This document shows, one piece after another, positions 45,238-54,346 of a DNA stretch of 64,000 nt (the first letter of the stretch is position 1; each line of letters begins with the position of its first letter). Location: assembly GCA_947495425.1 (NCBI GenBank), contig CANLYR010000023.1:1-64000 (forward strand), written 5' to 3'. The notes beneath the pieces were generated by a model. The model saw nothing but the letters and a program-made list of their open reading frames with translations, did no database searches and had not been told where the DNA came from. A program made the position numbers and the translations under genes. This stretch comes from an uncultured Aquimarina sp. (GTDB taxonomy: Bacteria > Bacteroidota > Bacteroidia > Flavobacteriales > Flavobacteriaceae).

Positions 45238-45257
45238 TATCTAAACACAAAACACAC

Positions 45258-47135
45258 ATGAAAAATTCAATATTGTCCTTTGTAGTGCTGGCTGTTTTTG
45301 TAAACATACATTTATTAATAGGACAGACCAACCAAACTCTCTCAGAACCCTTATTACAAAATGTATACAACAGAGAAGCTACGTCTCTTAACGGAAATTG
45401 GAAATATGTGATTGATCCTTATGAGACGGGCTATAGAAATCATCGCAACTGGATACCTTTTGATCAGATGGAGTCTACTAAAAATTCTGCAAAACCCTAT
45501 TATACAGATAAGGTAATAGAAGAACGCTGGGATCGCGTAGAATACAATTTTAATACTTCGGCAGAGGCTAAAGTACCAGGGGACTGGAACTCACAAGATC
45601 CTATGCTATTATATTATGAAGGTTCCTTATGGTATAGAACTACATTTGATTATGATATTGAAAATGATAATCGTTTATTTCTATATTTTGAAGGTGCTAA
45701 TTATCAAGCAGACGTATATCTTAATGGTAAAAGAGTAGGACTACATCTGGGTGGTTTTGATCCCTTTAATTTTGATATTACAAATGCAGTTAAATCTAAA
45801 GGGAATTCTCTTGTGGTTCGGATAGATAATAGAAGAGAAAAAGATCGCGTGCCTAATTATACTACCGATTGGTGGAATTACGGAGGCATCACCAGAGATG
45901 TTAAGCTAATAGAAGTCCCAGCTACCTATGTAGAAGATTATGTGATCCAATTGGATAAAGATAACCCGAAAAATATTAAGGGTTATGTACAGGTAGCTGG
46001 TAAAGTTTTAAAAAATAAGGTTACGATAGCTATTCCTGAAGCAAAGATTAGTTTTACGGGAGCTACAGATACCAATGGAAGAGTCGAATTTACCATTCCC
46101 TTTAAGAAAATTAAAAAATGGTATCCTAAACGACCAAAATTATATGGTGTTCAGATTAAAGTTGATAAAGATGTATTAAACGATCAAATAGGATTTAGAA
46201 CAATCGAAACCAATGGAGCAGATATTTTGCTCAATGGTCAATCTATTTTTCTAAGAGGAATCAGTTTGCATGAAGAAATCCCAATGAGAATTGGGCGTGC
46301 AAAGTCTATTGAAGATGCCCAAACACAGATGCGCTGGGTTAAAGAATTAAATTGTAATTTCATTCGATTAGCACACTATCCACATAATGAAAACATGCCA
46401 AGATTGGCAGATAAGTTAGGAATCTTACTTTGGGAAGAAATTCCTGTGTATTGGGGGATAGATTATGAAGATCCAAAGGCATTTAGTCAAGCCAAAAGTC
46501 AGCTCGAGACCTTGGTACATCGCGATAAAAACAGAGCCAGTGTAATTGTATGGTCTGTGGCTAATGAAACTCCCGATACCGAATCAAGATTAGAATTTCT
46601 GCGACAGCTTAAAAAAATAGCAACCGATATCGATAATACCCGATTTATAAGCGCAGCTTTAGAGCGTAATGAAAAAGACGAGCAGGATGTCGTAAAAATT
46701 CCAGATCCATTTGCAGCAGATGTAGATATGTTAGCTTGTAATGAGTATATTGGTTGGTATTCTGGATTGCCAGAAAAATGTGATCAGGTAACTTGGAAAT
46801 TACCAGATAACAAACCATTTTTTGTTAGTGAATTTGGCGGTGGCGCTCTGTACAATCATCACGGGGATAAATTAACTCGATGGACAGAAGAATACCAGGA
46901 ATATTTGTACCAAGAGCAGATTAAAATGCTCAAAAAAATACCCACATTACGAGGGATGACACCTTGGATTCTAGCAGATTTCAGGTCTCCCAGAAGAAAC
47001 TTGCCAATCATACAAGATGGATGGAACAGAAAAGGATTAATCTCTGACGGTGGTTTTAAAAAGAAAGCTTTTTATGTACTTAAGGCGTATTACGATGAAA
47101 TGGAAAAAATATATGAATACGTTATTAAAGATTAA
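45258..47135 (+). CDS. GH2 family glycosidase (beta-glucuronidase-like)
   Basis: 625 residues from the ATG at 45258, which opens a signal peptide (MKNSILSFVVLAVFVNIHLL); the frame is open further upstream but overlaps the previous gene. N-terminal jelly roll (SLNGNWKYVIDPYETGYR, VPGDWNSQDP, LWYRTTFDY, YLNGKRVGLHLGGFDPFNFDIT), Ig-like domain, then a TIM barrel with ILLNGQSIFLRGISLHEE, RLAHYPHNE, the acid/base Glu in VIVWSVANETPD and the nucleophile Glu in PFFVSEFGGGA. The NWWxxGG-like TDWWNYGGITRDV is typical of beta-glucuronidases. It probably removes glucuronate (or galactose) from side chains in the periplasm. Confidence 0.88.
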   Translation: MKNSILSFVVLAVFVNIHLLIGQTNQTLSEPLLQNVYNREATSLNGNWKYVIDPYETGYRNHRNWIPFDQMESTKNSAKPYYTDKVIEERWDRVEYNFNTSAEAKVPGDWNSQDPMLLYYEGSLWYRTTFDYDIENDNRLFLYFEGANYQADVYLNGKRVGLHLGGFDPFNFDITNAVKSKGNSLVVRIDNRREKDRVPNYTTDWWNYGGITRDVKLIEVPATYVEDYVIQLDKDNPKNIKGYVQVAGKVLKNKVTIAIPEAKISFTGATDTNGRVEFTIPFKKIKKWYPKRPKLYGVQIKVDKDVLNDQIGFRTIETNGADILLNGQSIFLRGISLHEEIPMRIGRAKSIEDAQTQMRWVKELNCNFIRLAHYPHNENMPRLADKLGILLWEEIPVYWGIDYEDPKAFSQAKSQLETLVHRDKNRASVIVWSVANETPDTESRLEFLRQLKKIATDIDNTRFISAALERNEKDEQDVVKIPDPFAADVDMLACNEYIGWYSGLPEKCDQVTWKLPDNKPFFVSEFGGGALYNHHGDKLTRWTEEYQEYLYQEQIKMLKKIPTLRGMTPWILADFRSPRRNLPIIQDGWNRKGLISDGGFKKKAFYVLKAYYDEMEKIYEYVIKD

Positions 47136-47138
47136 ATT

Positions 47139-48698
47139 TTGATGATACAAAAGACACTACTAATTGCCATTTTGCTTAGTTTTTTTTCTTGTCAGCAAGA
47201 AAAAAAACAAGAAGCAAGTATTGAAGAAATACAAAAACCTAATATTGTTTTAATCTTGGCAGATGATATGGGCTGGTCTGATTTGGGATGTTATGGTAGC
47301 GAGATCAATACACCAGTTTTAGACAGTTTGGCAGACAGCGGACTGCGGTTTACACAATTTTATAATACCTCCAAATGTTTTCCGTCCAGAGCAGCTTTAC
47401 TTACAGGTTTATATGCACAACAGGTAGGTGCTGGGCGCAAATGGAATAATCCATGGACAAATAGTACTACAATTGCAGCTTCACTTAAAGAAGCTGGATA
47501 TCTAACCTGGATGTCTGGAAAACATCATGGGGTCGATGTGCCTACCGATAAAGGATTCGACAAATACTATGGTTTACTTAGTGGTGCAGCAAATCAATTT
47601 AATCCGGGAGAGCGTCGTGTAGGAGAACCCGAACCTGCCAGAAAGCGTGTTCGCCCTTTTTATGTAGATGGAAAGCGCTATGAACCCTATACACCCGATA
47701 GTACCTACTATTCTACCGATGCATTTACAGATGCGGCCTTAGATTGGATAAATACATCAGCAAAAGAAACCAAACCATTCTTTTTATATCTTTCATACAC
47801 GGCACCACATGATCCTTTGATGGCTTGGTCAGAAGACATTGCAAAATACAGGGGTAAATATAAAGTTGGATATGAAAAAATTCGAAAACAACGCTTTGCA
47901 AAACAAAAACAACTTGGGTTGATCCCGGCAGACTTCAAGCTTTCAAAACCTACATATACCCCTTGGGAAAACCTTTCTGAGGCGAAAAAAGACGAAGAAG
48001 ACCTTAAAATGGCTATCTACGCTGCGATGATAGATCGTATGGATTATAATATCGGGAAGGTACTTCAAACGCTTAGAAGTCAAAATAAACTTGAGAATAC
48101 GATCGTACTTTTTATTTCTGATAATGGTGGGAGTGCAGAGGTAGTTACCATTCCTGGCGATGGAAATATAGGAACAGTTGGCCAATGGACCTCTTTAGGA
48201 GCAAATTGGTCTAATGTGTGCAATACGCCTTTCAGAATGTATAAGAACAACAGTTATGAAGGTGGAATTAATACCCCGGCGATAGTAAGCTGGCCAAAAA
48301 TGCATGAAAAGGGCAGCATTAATACTACATTTTATGGTCATTTTATTGATGTTTTTCCAACATTGCTAGCTGCTGCAGGTCATTCTTACCCGATAAATAA
48401 AGAGATTTTACCTTTAGAAGGACAATCTTTTGAAAAGATAGTAGTAGCACCTTCAGAAAATTCAGAATTGATTGCAGATAGAGCCCTGTTTTTTGAATGG
48501 GCAGACGGTGCTGCAGTGCGTAAAGGTGACTGGAAAATCGTTCGCGATAAGACCGAAGAATGGGAACTCTATAATCTCGAAGAAGATCCCGGAGAAACAA
48601 ATAATATAGCAGGTATGAGACCAAAGATAGTACAAATCATGAATACCGCGTTTAAAGCTTGGAAAGAAAAGGTTAAAGAAACGGATAATGAAGAATAA
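47139..48698 (+). CDS. Sulfatase 1 (S1 family)
   Basis: 519 residues, lipoprotein-type signal (LLSFFSC). Formylglycine motif KCFPSRAALLTG (C-x-P-S-R, near 74-85), metal-binding ILADDMGWSDLGCYG (near 38-52), later SGKHHG, YLSYTAPHDPLMAW and LFISDNGGSAE. It hydrolyses sulfate esters once its Cys is converted to formylglycine. Size and PHDP/SDNGG motifs fit arylsulfatase A-like S1 members acting on polysaccharide fragments. Starts 3 bases after the GH2 gene and its end overlaps the next gene by 11 bases. Confidence 0.93.
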   Translation: MMIQKTLLIAILLSFFSCQQEKKQEASIEEIQKPNIVLILADDMGWSDLGCYGSEINTPVLDSLADSGLRFTQFYNTSKCFPSRAALLTGLYAQQVGAGRKWNNPWTNSTTIAASLKEAGYLTWMSGKHHGVDVPTDKGFDKYYGLLSGAANQFNPGERRVGEPEPARKRVRPFYVDGKRYEPYTPDSTYYSTDAFTDAALDWINTSAKETKPFFLYLSYTAPHDPLMAWSEDIAKYRGKYKVGYEKIRKQRFAKQKQLGLIPADFKLSKPTYTPWENLSEAKKDEEDLKMAIYAAMIDRMDYNIGKVLQTLRSQNKLENTIVLFISDNGGSAEVVTIPGDGNIGTVGQWTSLGANWSNVCNTPFRMYKNNSYEGGINTPAIVSWPKMHEKGSINTTFYGHFIDVFPTLLAAAGHSYPINKEILPLEGQSFEKIVVAPSENSELIADRALFFEWADGAAVRKGDWKIVRDKTEEWELYNLEEDPGETNNIAGMRPKIVQIMNTAFKAWKEKVKETDNEE

Positions 48699-49929
48699 TT
48701 TCAATCGACGCAAGTTCTTAACAGCTTTAGGGGTGTCAACAGCTGGAAGTGCATTGGCAGCAATACCATCTTTAGAAGCAGCTTCTTCAGAAAAGACAAA
48801 AATGTTGTTAAGTATAGATGCTCCCAAGGACATAAAAATTACCAATGTAACTACATATAAAGTAAAGCGGGCTCTTTTTATCAAAATCGAAACCAATGCA
48901 GGAGTAACCGGTTGGGGTGAGTCTAGTTCAAATAGTCCTAGAGAAGTAGTAGAGTCTTTTATCATGAGAGAAATGCGAAAGACCATTATTGGGATGAATC
49001 CTTTTGATACAGAATTGATATGGAATACTTTATTTTGGCAAAGTCATGATTTAGGACCTTCTGGAGCATTATCATATGCTGTAGCAGGTATAGATCTCGC
49101 ATTGTGGGATATTAAAGGAAAAATTCTGAATCAGCCCGTTTATAATTTACTAGGCGGACACTTTAGATCAGAAATACCAACATATTGTGGTATTCCTTTA
49201 AAAGGAGGAAAAATACCAATAGAAGAGGCAGTAGAAAGAGCATTAAAAGTAGCTCGCTTGGGGTTTAAAACTATAAAGCTACGAATGCAGATTAGAGAGA
49301 ATAATCTTAACCCGATACCAGATCCAACCGTATTGTATTATAAAGCGGTACGAAAAGCATTGCCAAACGATATCGATTTATTTGTTGATCCTAATGAAGG
49401 ATACACAGCCTCTAGAGCCATTCAAATAGGAAGAGCCCTGCAAGATTTGGGAATGAAATATTACGAAAGTCCTGTACCAAGAGAGAATAATAAAGATTTA
49501 GCAGCAGTTGTAGATGCCATAGACATTCCAGTTATGGCCGGTGAGAAATGCTATACCCGATGGGAGTTTAGAGATTTGATACTACAAGGTAATCCAGATA
49601 TTATTAATCCAGATGTAATTAAAGCAGGCGGTATTACCGAAGTAAAGCGTATTGCCGTTATTGCTCAAGCTTTTTTTAAACACCTTGTGCCTCATAATAC
49701 AAAGCCTACCTTAGGAACAGCTGCAGCATTGCACCTTATGGCAAATATTTCAAATGCAGGTCCCTTCTTAGAATATGTAGAATTAGATACGTACAAAGAA
49801 GTAATGGAATGTTTTCCAGAAGAGCAACGTTTAAAACTTAAGGATGGCAAATTACAAGTTCCTACAGGTCCTGGTCTGGGCATCACTATTGATGAGGATA
49901 AAGTAAAATATTTTGCAAAGAAGAAATAA
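48688..49929 (+). CDS. Tat-exported enolase-superfamily enzyme 2 (galactonate dehydratase-like)
   Basis: 413 residues with a twin-arginine signal (NRRKFLTALGVSTAG) and a cleavage-site-like ALAA/LEAA. Barrel residues: TIKLRMQ (KxR near 197), FVDPNEGY (Asp near 231), YYESPVPREN (Glu near 258), MAGEKCYT (Glu near 284), INPDVIKAGGITE and LVPHNTKPTL (His near 337). This order resembles the D-galactonate/L-rhamnonate dehydratase branch. It shares little more than the fold with enzyme 1, so they probably have different substrates. Last gene of the rightward arm; the leftward arm ends 23 bases away on the other strand. Confidence 0.85.
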   Translation: MKNNFNRRKFLTALGVSTAGSALAAIPSLEAASSEKTKMLLSIDAPKDIKITNVTTYKVKRALFIKIETNAGVTGWGESSSNSPREVVESFIMREMRKTIIGMNPFDTELIWNTLFWQSHDLGPSGALSYAVAGIDLALWDIKGKILNQPVYNLLGGHFRSEIPTYCGIPLKGGKIPIEEAVERALKVARLGFKTIKLRMQIRENNLNPIPDPTVLYYKAVRKALPNDIDLFVDPNEGYTASRAIQIGRALQDLGMKYYESPVPRENNKDLAAVVDAIDIPVMAGEKCYTRWEFRDLILQGNPDIINPDVIKAGGITEVKRIAVIAQAFFKHLVPHNTKPTLGTAAALHLMANISNAGPFLEYVELDTYKEVMECFPEEQRLKLKDGKLQVPTGPGLGITIDEDKVKYFAKKK

Positions 49930-49952
49930 CGTTCCCTTTTAGAAAATATCAT

Positions 49953-50723
49953 TCAAACTGTCGATTTTATTTGTGACAATTGCTGTTTTATGAGTGACAT
50001 CGCCTCTTCTGGCAGGGCTACGTTTGGGGGATAGTCAAAATAACATATCATTTTTGGCGTAGTGTTTACAATTGTAGATATGGTGCTGTTTAGTTCATTT
50101 ATTTGTGCGGCAGAAAAATTTCTATGGTCTATGTATGCAATATCATTTCTATGTATTCCTGAATATGAAATATCCGAAAAAGGGGTTTGAGAGTTGTCTA
50201 CAAAACCAAAAACTGATTTTTCACCATTACATTTAGCATGAATGTAACTACTAAGCTTAGTATATAATTGTTTTGTCGCATTATGAGTATCATTTGAAGT
50301 GTGCCAAAAAATACCGTCAAAATCAAATCCTTTGAAGCATTCTTTAAGTTTTTTCTTGAAAAACGCAATTGTTTTAGGATGTGTATAGTCTGCAACAGGG
50401 CCTAAATTATTCATAAATAAATCACCTTTTGGATTCCTAATACAAGCATCTAGATTTTTGACCGTGAAAACGGATGGAAATTTTGAAAAATTTTCGGTAA
50501 GAGCACACCACCCATCTGGCATGCAGTAAATTTTGAAACCCAATTGCCGAGCTTCTTTGATCACAAATGCGATATTTTCAAATGCGGCTTTATAATCCTG
50601 CTCCAAAATATTAAGCGTAATACTTGTTGCTCCTGTTGATTTAATACGCTTCAAATCTTCTCTAATTTGCTTGGGTACAATCGTATATCCAAACTTTCCA
50701 AAATATAAACAATTTATTTTCAT
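49953..50723 (-). CDS. Unknown protein, paralogue of the Tat protein at 50807
   Basis: 256 residues without signal peptide, predicted alpha/beta with TIM-barrel features. It matches the next gene along its length: KFPSVFTVKNLDACIRNPKGD against MPSVFAAKNPHTWSLNKNED, and FDFDGIFWHTSND against LDGVVWDEPKAY. Where the paralogue has an acidic pair (DEP) after the beta-strand, this one has HTS, so it may lack the same catalysis. It does have its own Asp and His residues near (SNDTHN). I do not recognise a named family. It is the last gene of the leftward arm (84 bases after its neighbour), so the locus uses it with uronate enzymes. Confidence 0.6.
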   Translation of the reverse strand: MKINCLYFGKFGYTIVPKQIREDLKRIKSTGATSITLNILEQDYKAAFENIAFVIKEARQLGFKIYCMPDGWCALTENFSKFPSVFTVKNLDACIRNPKGDLFMNNLGPVADYTHPKTIAFFKKKLKECFKGFDFDGIFWHTSNDTHNATKQLYTKLSSYIHAKCNGEKSVFGFVDNSQTPFSDISYSGIHRNDIAYIDHRNFSAAQINELNSTISTIVNTTPKMICYFDYPPNVALPEEAMSLIKQQLSQIKSTV

Positions 50724-50806
50724 TACACAAGAATGGCTTTTATAGTTGCTGTTTATGCTTCAATGCAAATTTTTGTTGAGGTTGGTACCCTTAACCGTCT
50801 AAAACT

Positions 50807-51892
50807 TCAAATATATTTTTTTAAATGTCCAGTGATAATTTTCATAGCTTTATCGGGATTATCACAACTACGTGGATAATAATAGTAAGCAAACTGATCT
50901 GCCATAGGAATAATGGTATCTATATGTCTTTCTAGGAGCGCATATTCACTAGATTTTGTTTTAAAGTTTTCAAGAAGCACCATGCTTTTTAATTTCTTTT
51001 CTGCTGCTTTATCTACATAGCGTTTTCCAACTTTCCCTTCGCCCAGAAGAAATTTTTTACCTGTGTACGTTTCTGGTTTTTCGATATTGGGGTATCCTCT
51101 GCCATCTGCTCCAAAATAATCTAGGTGGCGTATATTTGAAGCTTGTTCAACCCAACTTTCTGAGAGGTATGGGTAGGCGAAAAAATTGATAACCTTATCA
51201 CCATGTTCTTTTTTAATATGGTCGTTTAAGTTAGAAATAAAATCACAATAATTGACCTCATGGGTGATTAAGGCTTCTTTATCCCCTTTTTTGTATCCTA
51301 GTCGATCTTGTAATTTTGCTTTCGCGAAAGCGGAATAATCCATTTGATACGCTTTAGGTTCATCCCAAACCACTCCGTCTAAATTCCAGGTATTAAAAAC
51401 CTTATCTAGGTGTTCAATAAAAAAATCAAATACTTCTGGATAGTAGATACTACAAATAGGGCCAGAGCTATGAAAATAAGGATCTTCATTTTTGTTTAAA
51501 GACCATGTGTGTGGATTTTTTGCAGCAAAAACACTTGGCATTTTGGGAGCTCCTGCAAATATTCCTGCCCATCGAGAGGTAACAAAAAAGACTTTAATAT
51601 TTCTTTTATGTGCTTCTTTTATAATGGTTTCAATATTAAGCTGCGCATTTTCAAAATCTACTTCAGAAATGGCAATAGTAACTGCATCTGTACCGTGATC
51701 TGCCATCCATTGTAAATCTACTGCAATATGAGATGGGTTATAATGAAAAGTATGAGCACGATAGTACAGCGTATTAATTAAACTAGGCCTTTTAATTTTT
51801 TCTGAAGCTACACTGCAGGCATACGGAATATCCAGTACACTACTCCCAATTGCTGCTGCTACCGTTAACTTTGTAAAATCACGTCTTTTCAT
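50807..51892 (-). CDS. Tat-exported TIM-barrel-like protein, putative new glycosidase
   Basis: 361 residues. Twin-arginine start (KRRDFTKLTVAAAIGS). Then alternating strands and helices as in a TIM barrel: HYNPSHIAVDLQWMADHGTDAVTIAISEVDFEN, IIKEAHKRNIKVFFVTSRWAG, PYFHSSGPICSIYYPEVFDFF, WNLDGVVWDEPKAY and INFFAYPYLSESW, FLLGEGKVGKRY. Asp-Glu in VVWDEPK at the end of a strand and Glu in LLGEGK are reasonable catalytic candidates for a retaining glycosidase, but this is inference. No named family recognised. It is cotranscribed with sulfatase 2 (22 bases apart). Confidence 0.6.
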   Translation of the reverse strand: MKRRDFTKLTVAAAIGSSVLDIPYACSVASEKIKRPSLINTLYYRAHTFHYNPSHIAVDLQWMADHGTDAVTIAISEVDFENAQLNIETIIKEAHKRNIKVFFVTSRWAGIFAGAPKMPSVFAAKNPHTWSLNKNEDPYFHSSGPICSIYYPEVFDFFIEHLDKVFNTWNLDGVVWDEPKAYQMDYSAFAKAKLQDRLGYKKGDKEALITHEVNYCDFISNLNDHIKKEHGDKVINFFAYPYLSESWVEQASNIRHLDYFGADGRGYPNIEKPETYTGKKFLLGEGKVGKRYVDKAAEKKLKSMVLLENFKTKSSEYALLERHIDTIIPMADQFAYYYYPRSCDNPDKAMKIITGHLKKYI

Positions 51893-51914
51893 TTTAAGTA
51901 CTGCTAATATGCTG

Positions 51915-53750
51915 TTATTTTTCTAGTGAATTCAATAAGTGTATCGCTAAGCGTGTGTCATAAGGGCGTTTACGACCTTGAGTTTCTGCCGCTAGCTCGT
52001 TAAGCTTCGGATTGAAAACATTAGGAATATTTTCCATTTGGCTCAATGCATTAAGGGCTTGTACCCTAATCATTAGATCTTCGCTATCTAGAGTAGTTAG
52101 CAGATACTCAAAAGCGTATTTTTTATCATCGTTGTTATACAATGCCTTGGCCATAACAATCCCTGTAAAGGGCTTTACGCCATAGAGCATTTTTTTTAGT
52201 GTTGCAACAGCTTTTACATTCAAATTCTTTTGTGTACTCAAAATTTGCGCTATCCAAAAATTAATAATGGGATGATTATGTTTGAAATTTGTAAGTAGTT
52301 CATCGGTATCTATAGTATCCTTTTTATAATTTTCTTCTATAAGATTTAATACATGTTCCAGAGGATATGCTTCAGAATGAATATATGTATAAATCAAATT
52401 ATCGTGCTCAATTTCTTGTAACATAGCCTCGGGAATAAAGCCAGCATCACGATTTTGGATTTGCCAATTTATCAGTGCTTTAGAAAGTTTAGTCTTTACC
52501 TGGGACGCTAGTGTATCATTTGCAAGATTTTTTAGCTGAAAAGGGTCTTTTTTTATATCATAAAGCTCTTCAAAAGCACGTGCTTCAAAAAATGCAGATT
52601 GGGCAACGTTGGTTTTTTGATTCCGATATGCCTGATGCCAACTTTGCATACCTTTGGACTTCCATAGCGTTTGAAGATAACCGCCGTAGGGGATATTGGG
52701 CATATAGTTTCTGGTATATCTGTAATTTCCGTCAGTAACGGTGCGTACCATATTCATATGCTCGTCCATTCTTCCGGCAAAGCCAAACACTAAAGGATTT
52801 TCGTCTTTTGAGTTCAAAAAAGGAGTTCCTTGAAATTGGTCTGGGATAGCTAATCCTACTAATTCTAATAATGTTGGAGGAAAATCTATAAACCCTACAG
52901 GTCTGTGCACTTTGTCTCCGGGTTTATAGGAAGTAAGATGTTTAAATTTTTCAGGAATTCTAATAAGTAAAGGAACATGCAACCCTTGCTGTGTGGCATA
53001 TCTTTTTGTACCAGCTATAGGACCACCGTGATCACTGTAATAAAAAACTATGGTGTTTTCTGCAAGATCCTCCTCTTCTAATTGGGTCAGAATTTTTCCA
53101 ATTTCGGTATCCAAATCCTGTAATCGATCATAATACACGGCATAATCATTTCGCATTGCTGGGGTATCGGGATGAAAGGGATGCAAAATAACGTCATTAG
53201 CCTTGTGATTTTTTGGTATACTATCTCGATGCAAACGGCTTTCGTGAGAAGTCATTAAATTTTGAATATGAAAAAAGGGCTGTCCTTCTTTTCTATTCTT
53301 GTAGGATGCAGTTTTACTACTTTCATTCCAAATCTCTGGTCTATCTTGAGTATTGTAGTCTTTTTTTACATTATTAGTAGTGTAATATCCTACTTGCTTT
53401 AAGTAACGTGGATAAAACTGAATGCTATCTGGTATTTGATAGGTGGATCGCATGTGTTGTGTGCCTAATGCGGGAGAGTACATCCCGGTAATTAATGTAT
53501 TTCTAGATGGAGCACAAACCGGAGCATTACTATAAGCATTGGTGAACAAGATGCCTTGCGACGCAAATCTATCTAGATGAGGTGTAGTTGCTATTGTATC
53601 TCCATAGCAACCGAGCCACGGACTATTATCTTCAGATACAATCCATAAGATATTAGGTCTATCGTTTAAGGCGATTTTTTTTTCGGTGGTATTACAAGAA
53701 GTACTAATAATAATCCAAACAATACAAGTAACATTTAGCAATCTTTTCAT
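51915..53750 (-). CDS. Sulfatase 2 (S1 family) with helical C-terminal repeats
   Basis: 611 residues, lipoprotein-type signal (ISTSC). Formylglycine motif APVCAPSRNTLITG (near 76-89), metal ligands in WIVSEDNSPWLGCYGD (near 36-51) and YYSDHGGP (near 240). The catalytic domain ends near 470; the last ~140 residues are helical and repeat-like (NVKAVATLKKMLYG, YAFEYLLTTLDSEDLMIRVQALNALSQMENIP), as in HEAT-type tails. It is of the sulfamidase/heparan-type branch of the family (IVSEDNSPW). It follows a formylglycine-generating enzyme gene by 4 bases, which would mature it. Confidence 0.92.
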   Translation of the reverse strand: MKRLLNVTCIVWIIISTSCNTTEKKIALNDRPNILWIVSEDNSPWLGCYGDTIATTPHLDRFASQGILFTNAYSNAPVCAPSRNTLITGMYSPALGTQHMRSTYQIPDSIQFYPRYLKQVGYYTTNNVKKDYNTQDRPEIWNESSKTASYKNRKEGQPFFHIQNLMTSHESRLHRDSIPKNHKANDVILHPFHPDTPAMRNDYAVYYDRLQDLDTEIGKILTQLEEEDLAENTIVFYYSDHGGPIAGTKRYATQQGLHVPLLIRIPEKFKHLTSYKPGDKVHRPVGFIDFPPTLLELVGLAIPDQFQGTPFLNSKDENPLVFGFAGRMDEHMNMVRTVTDGNYRYTRNYMPNIPYGGYLQTLWKSKGMQSWHQAYRNQKTNVAQSAFFEARAFEELYDIKKDPFQLKNLANDTLASQVKTKLSKALINWQIQNRDAGFIPEAMLQEIEHDNLIYTYIHSEAYPLEHVLNLIEENYKKDTIDTDELLTNFKHNHPIINFWIAQILSTQKNLNVKAVATLKKMLYGVKPFTGIVMAKALYNNDDKKYAFEYLLTTLDSEDLMIRVQALNALSQMENIPNVFNPKLNELAAETQGRKRPYDTRLAIHLLNSLEK

Positions 53751-53754
53751 CTCT

Positions 53755-54339
53755 TCAATCTTTATCTAGTACCACCGCAAAACTTACATGTACATTTCCT
53801 GTCATGGCATCAACCATTAATTCACGTTCCCGACTCGTACCGTCACAGGTATTTTTATTACATAAATACGAACCGCCAGCCAACCTGATCTCCTTATGAT
53901 TTTTGGGTTCTGTGATTTCCCAGACATTTCCGATTACATTTACAGTTTCTGGAGGTAAAATACTGTCGTAAAAGACATTGATTCTACGTTTATCTTGTGT
54001 CGCTATTTTCCAATATTCTGCATAGGTGGGTAATCTTTTTTTAATCCATTTACAATACGCAATGGCGTCATTGTAACTTACTTGTGTGACTGGATTATAT
54101 GGTTTTGCTGAGTGCAATCCATCGGGTTTTTTCCATGTGGCATGAGGAACCGTTTTAAAATCATACACTGTTTCTTGAACAATCGACCAGCCAAATTTTT
54201 CTGCATCGGTAACATAATCTGTGGCTTTTACAAATTCAGAGAACTCTTGCACGGTTACAGTTTTGAGTACTTGCTCGTTTTTACATGAGTAAAGTAGAAA
54301 AATGGGTAGTAGAAGCGATATCATTTTTTTTAAGCCCAT
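53755..54339 (-). CDS. Short lipoprotein formylglycine-generating enzyme (SUMF1 family)
   Basis: 194 residues, clearly shorter than usual (about 280-330). Lipoprotein signal LLPIFLLYSC. Family landmarks: TDYVTDAEKFGWS, PVTQVSYNDAIAYCKWIKKRLPTYAEYW, GNVWEIT and AGGSYLCNKNTCDGTSRERE. The two Cys five residues apart in YLCNKNTC match the copper-binding catalytic pair of true formylglycine-generating enzymes, which convert the sulfatase Cys with oxygen. Most relatives in Bacteroidetes without these Cys are not sulfatase-activating. Membrane anchoring outside the cytoplasm and adjacency to sulfatase 2 suggest it works on exported sulfatases. Much of the mid-domain is compressed, so activity is not sure. 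Confidence 0.8.
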   Translation of the reverse strand: MGLKKMISLLLPIFLLYSCKNEQVLKTVTVQEFSEFVKATDYVTDAEKFGWSIVQETVYDFKTVPHATWKKPDGLHSAKPYNPVTQVSYNDAIAYCKWIKKRLPTYAEYWKIATQDKRRINVFYDSILPPETVNVIGNVWEITEPKNHKEIRLAGGSYLCNKNTCDGTSRERELMVDAMTGNVHVSFAVVLDKD

Positions 54340-54346
54340 ATACTAT

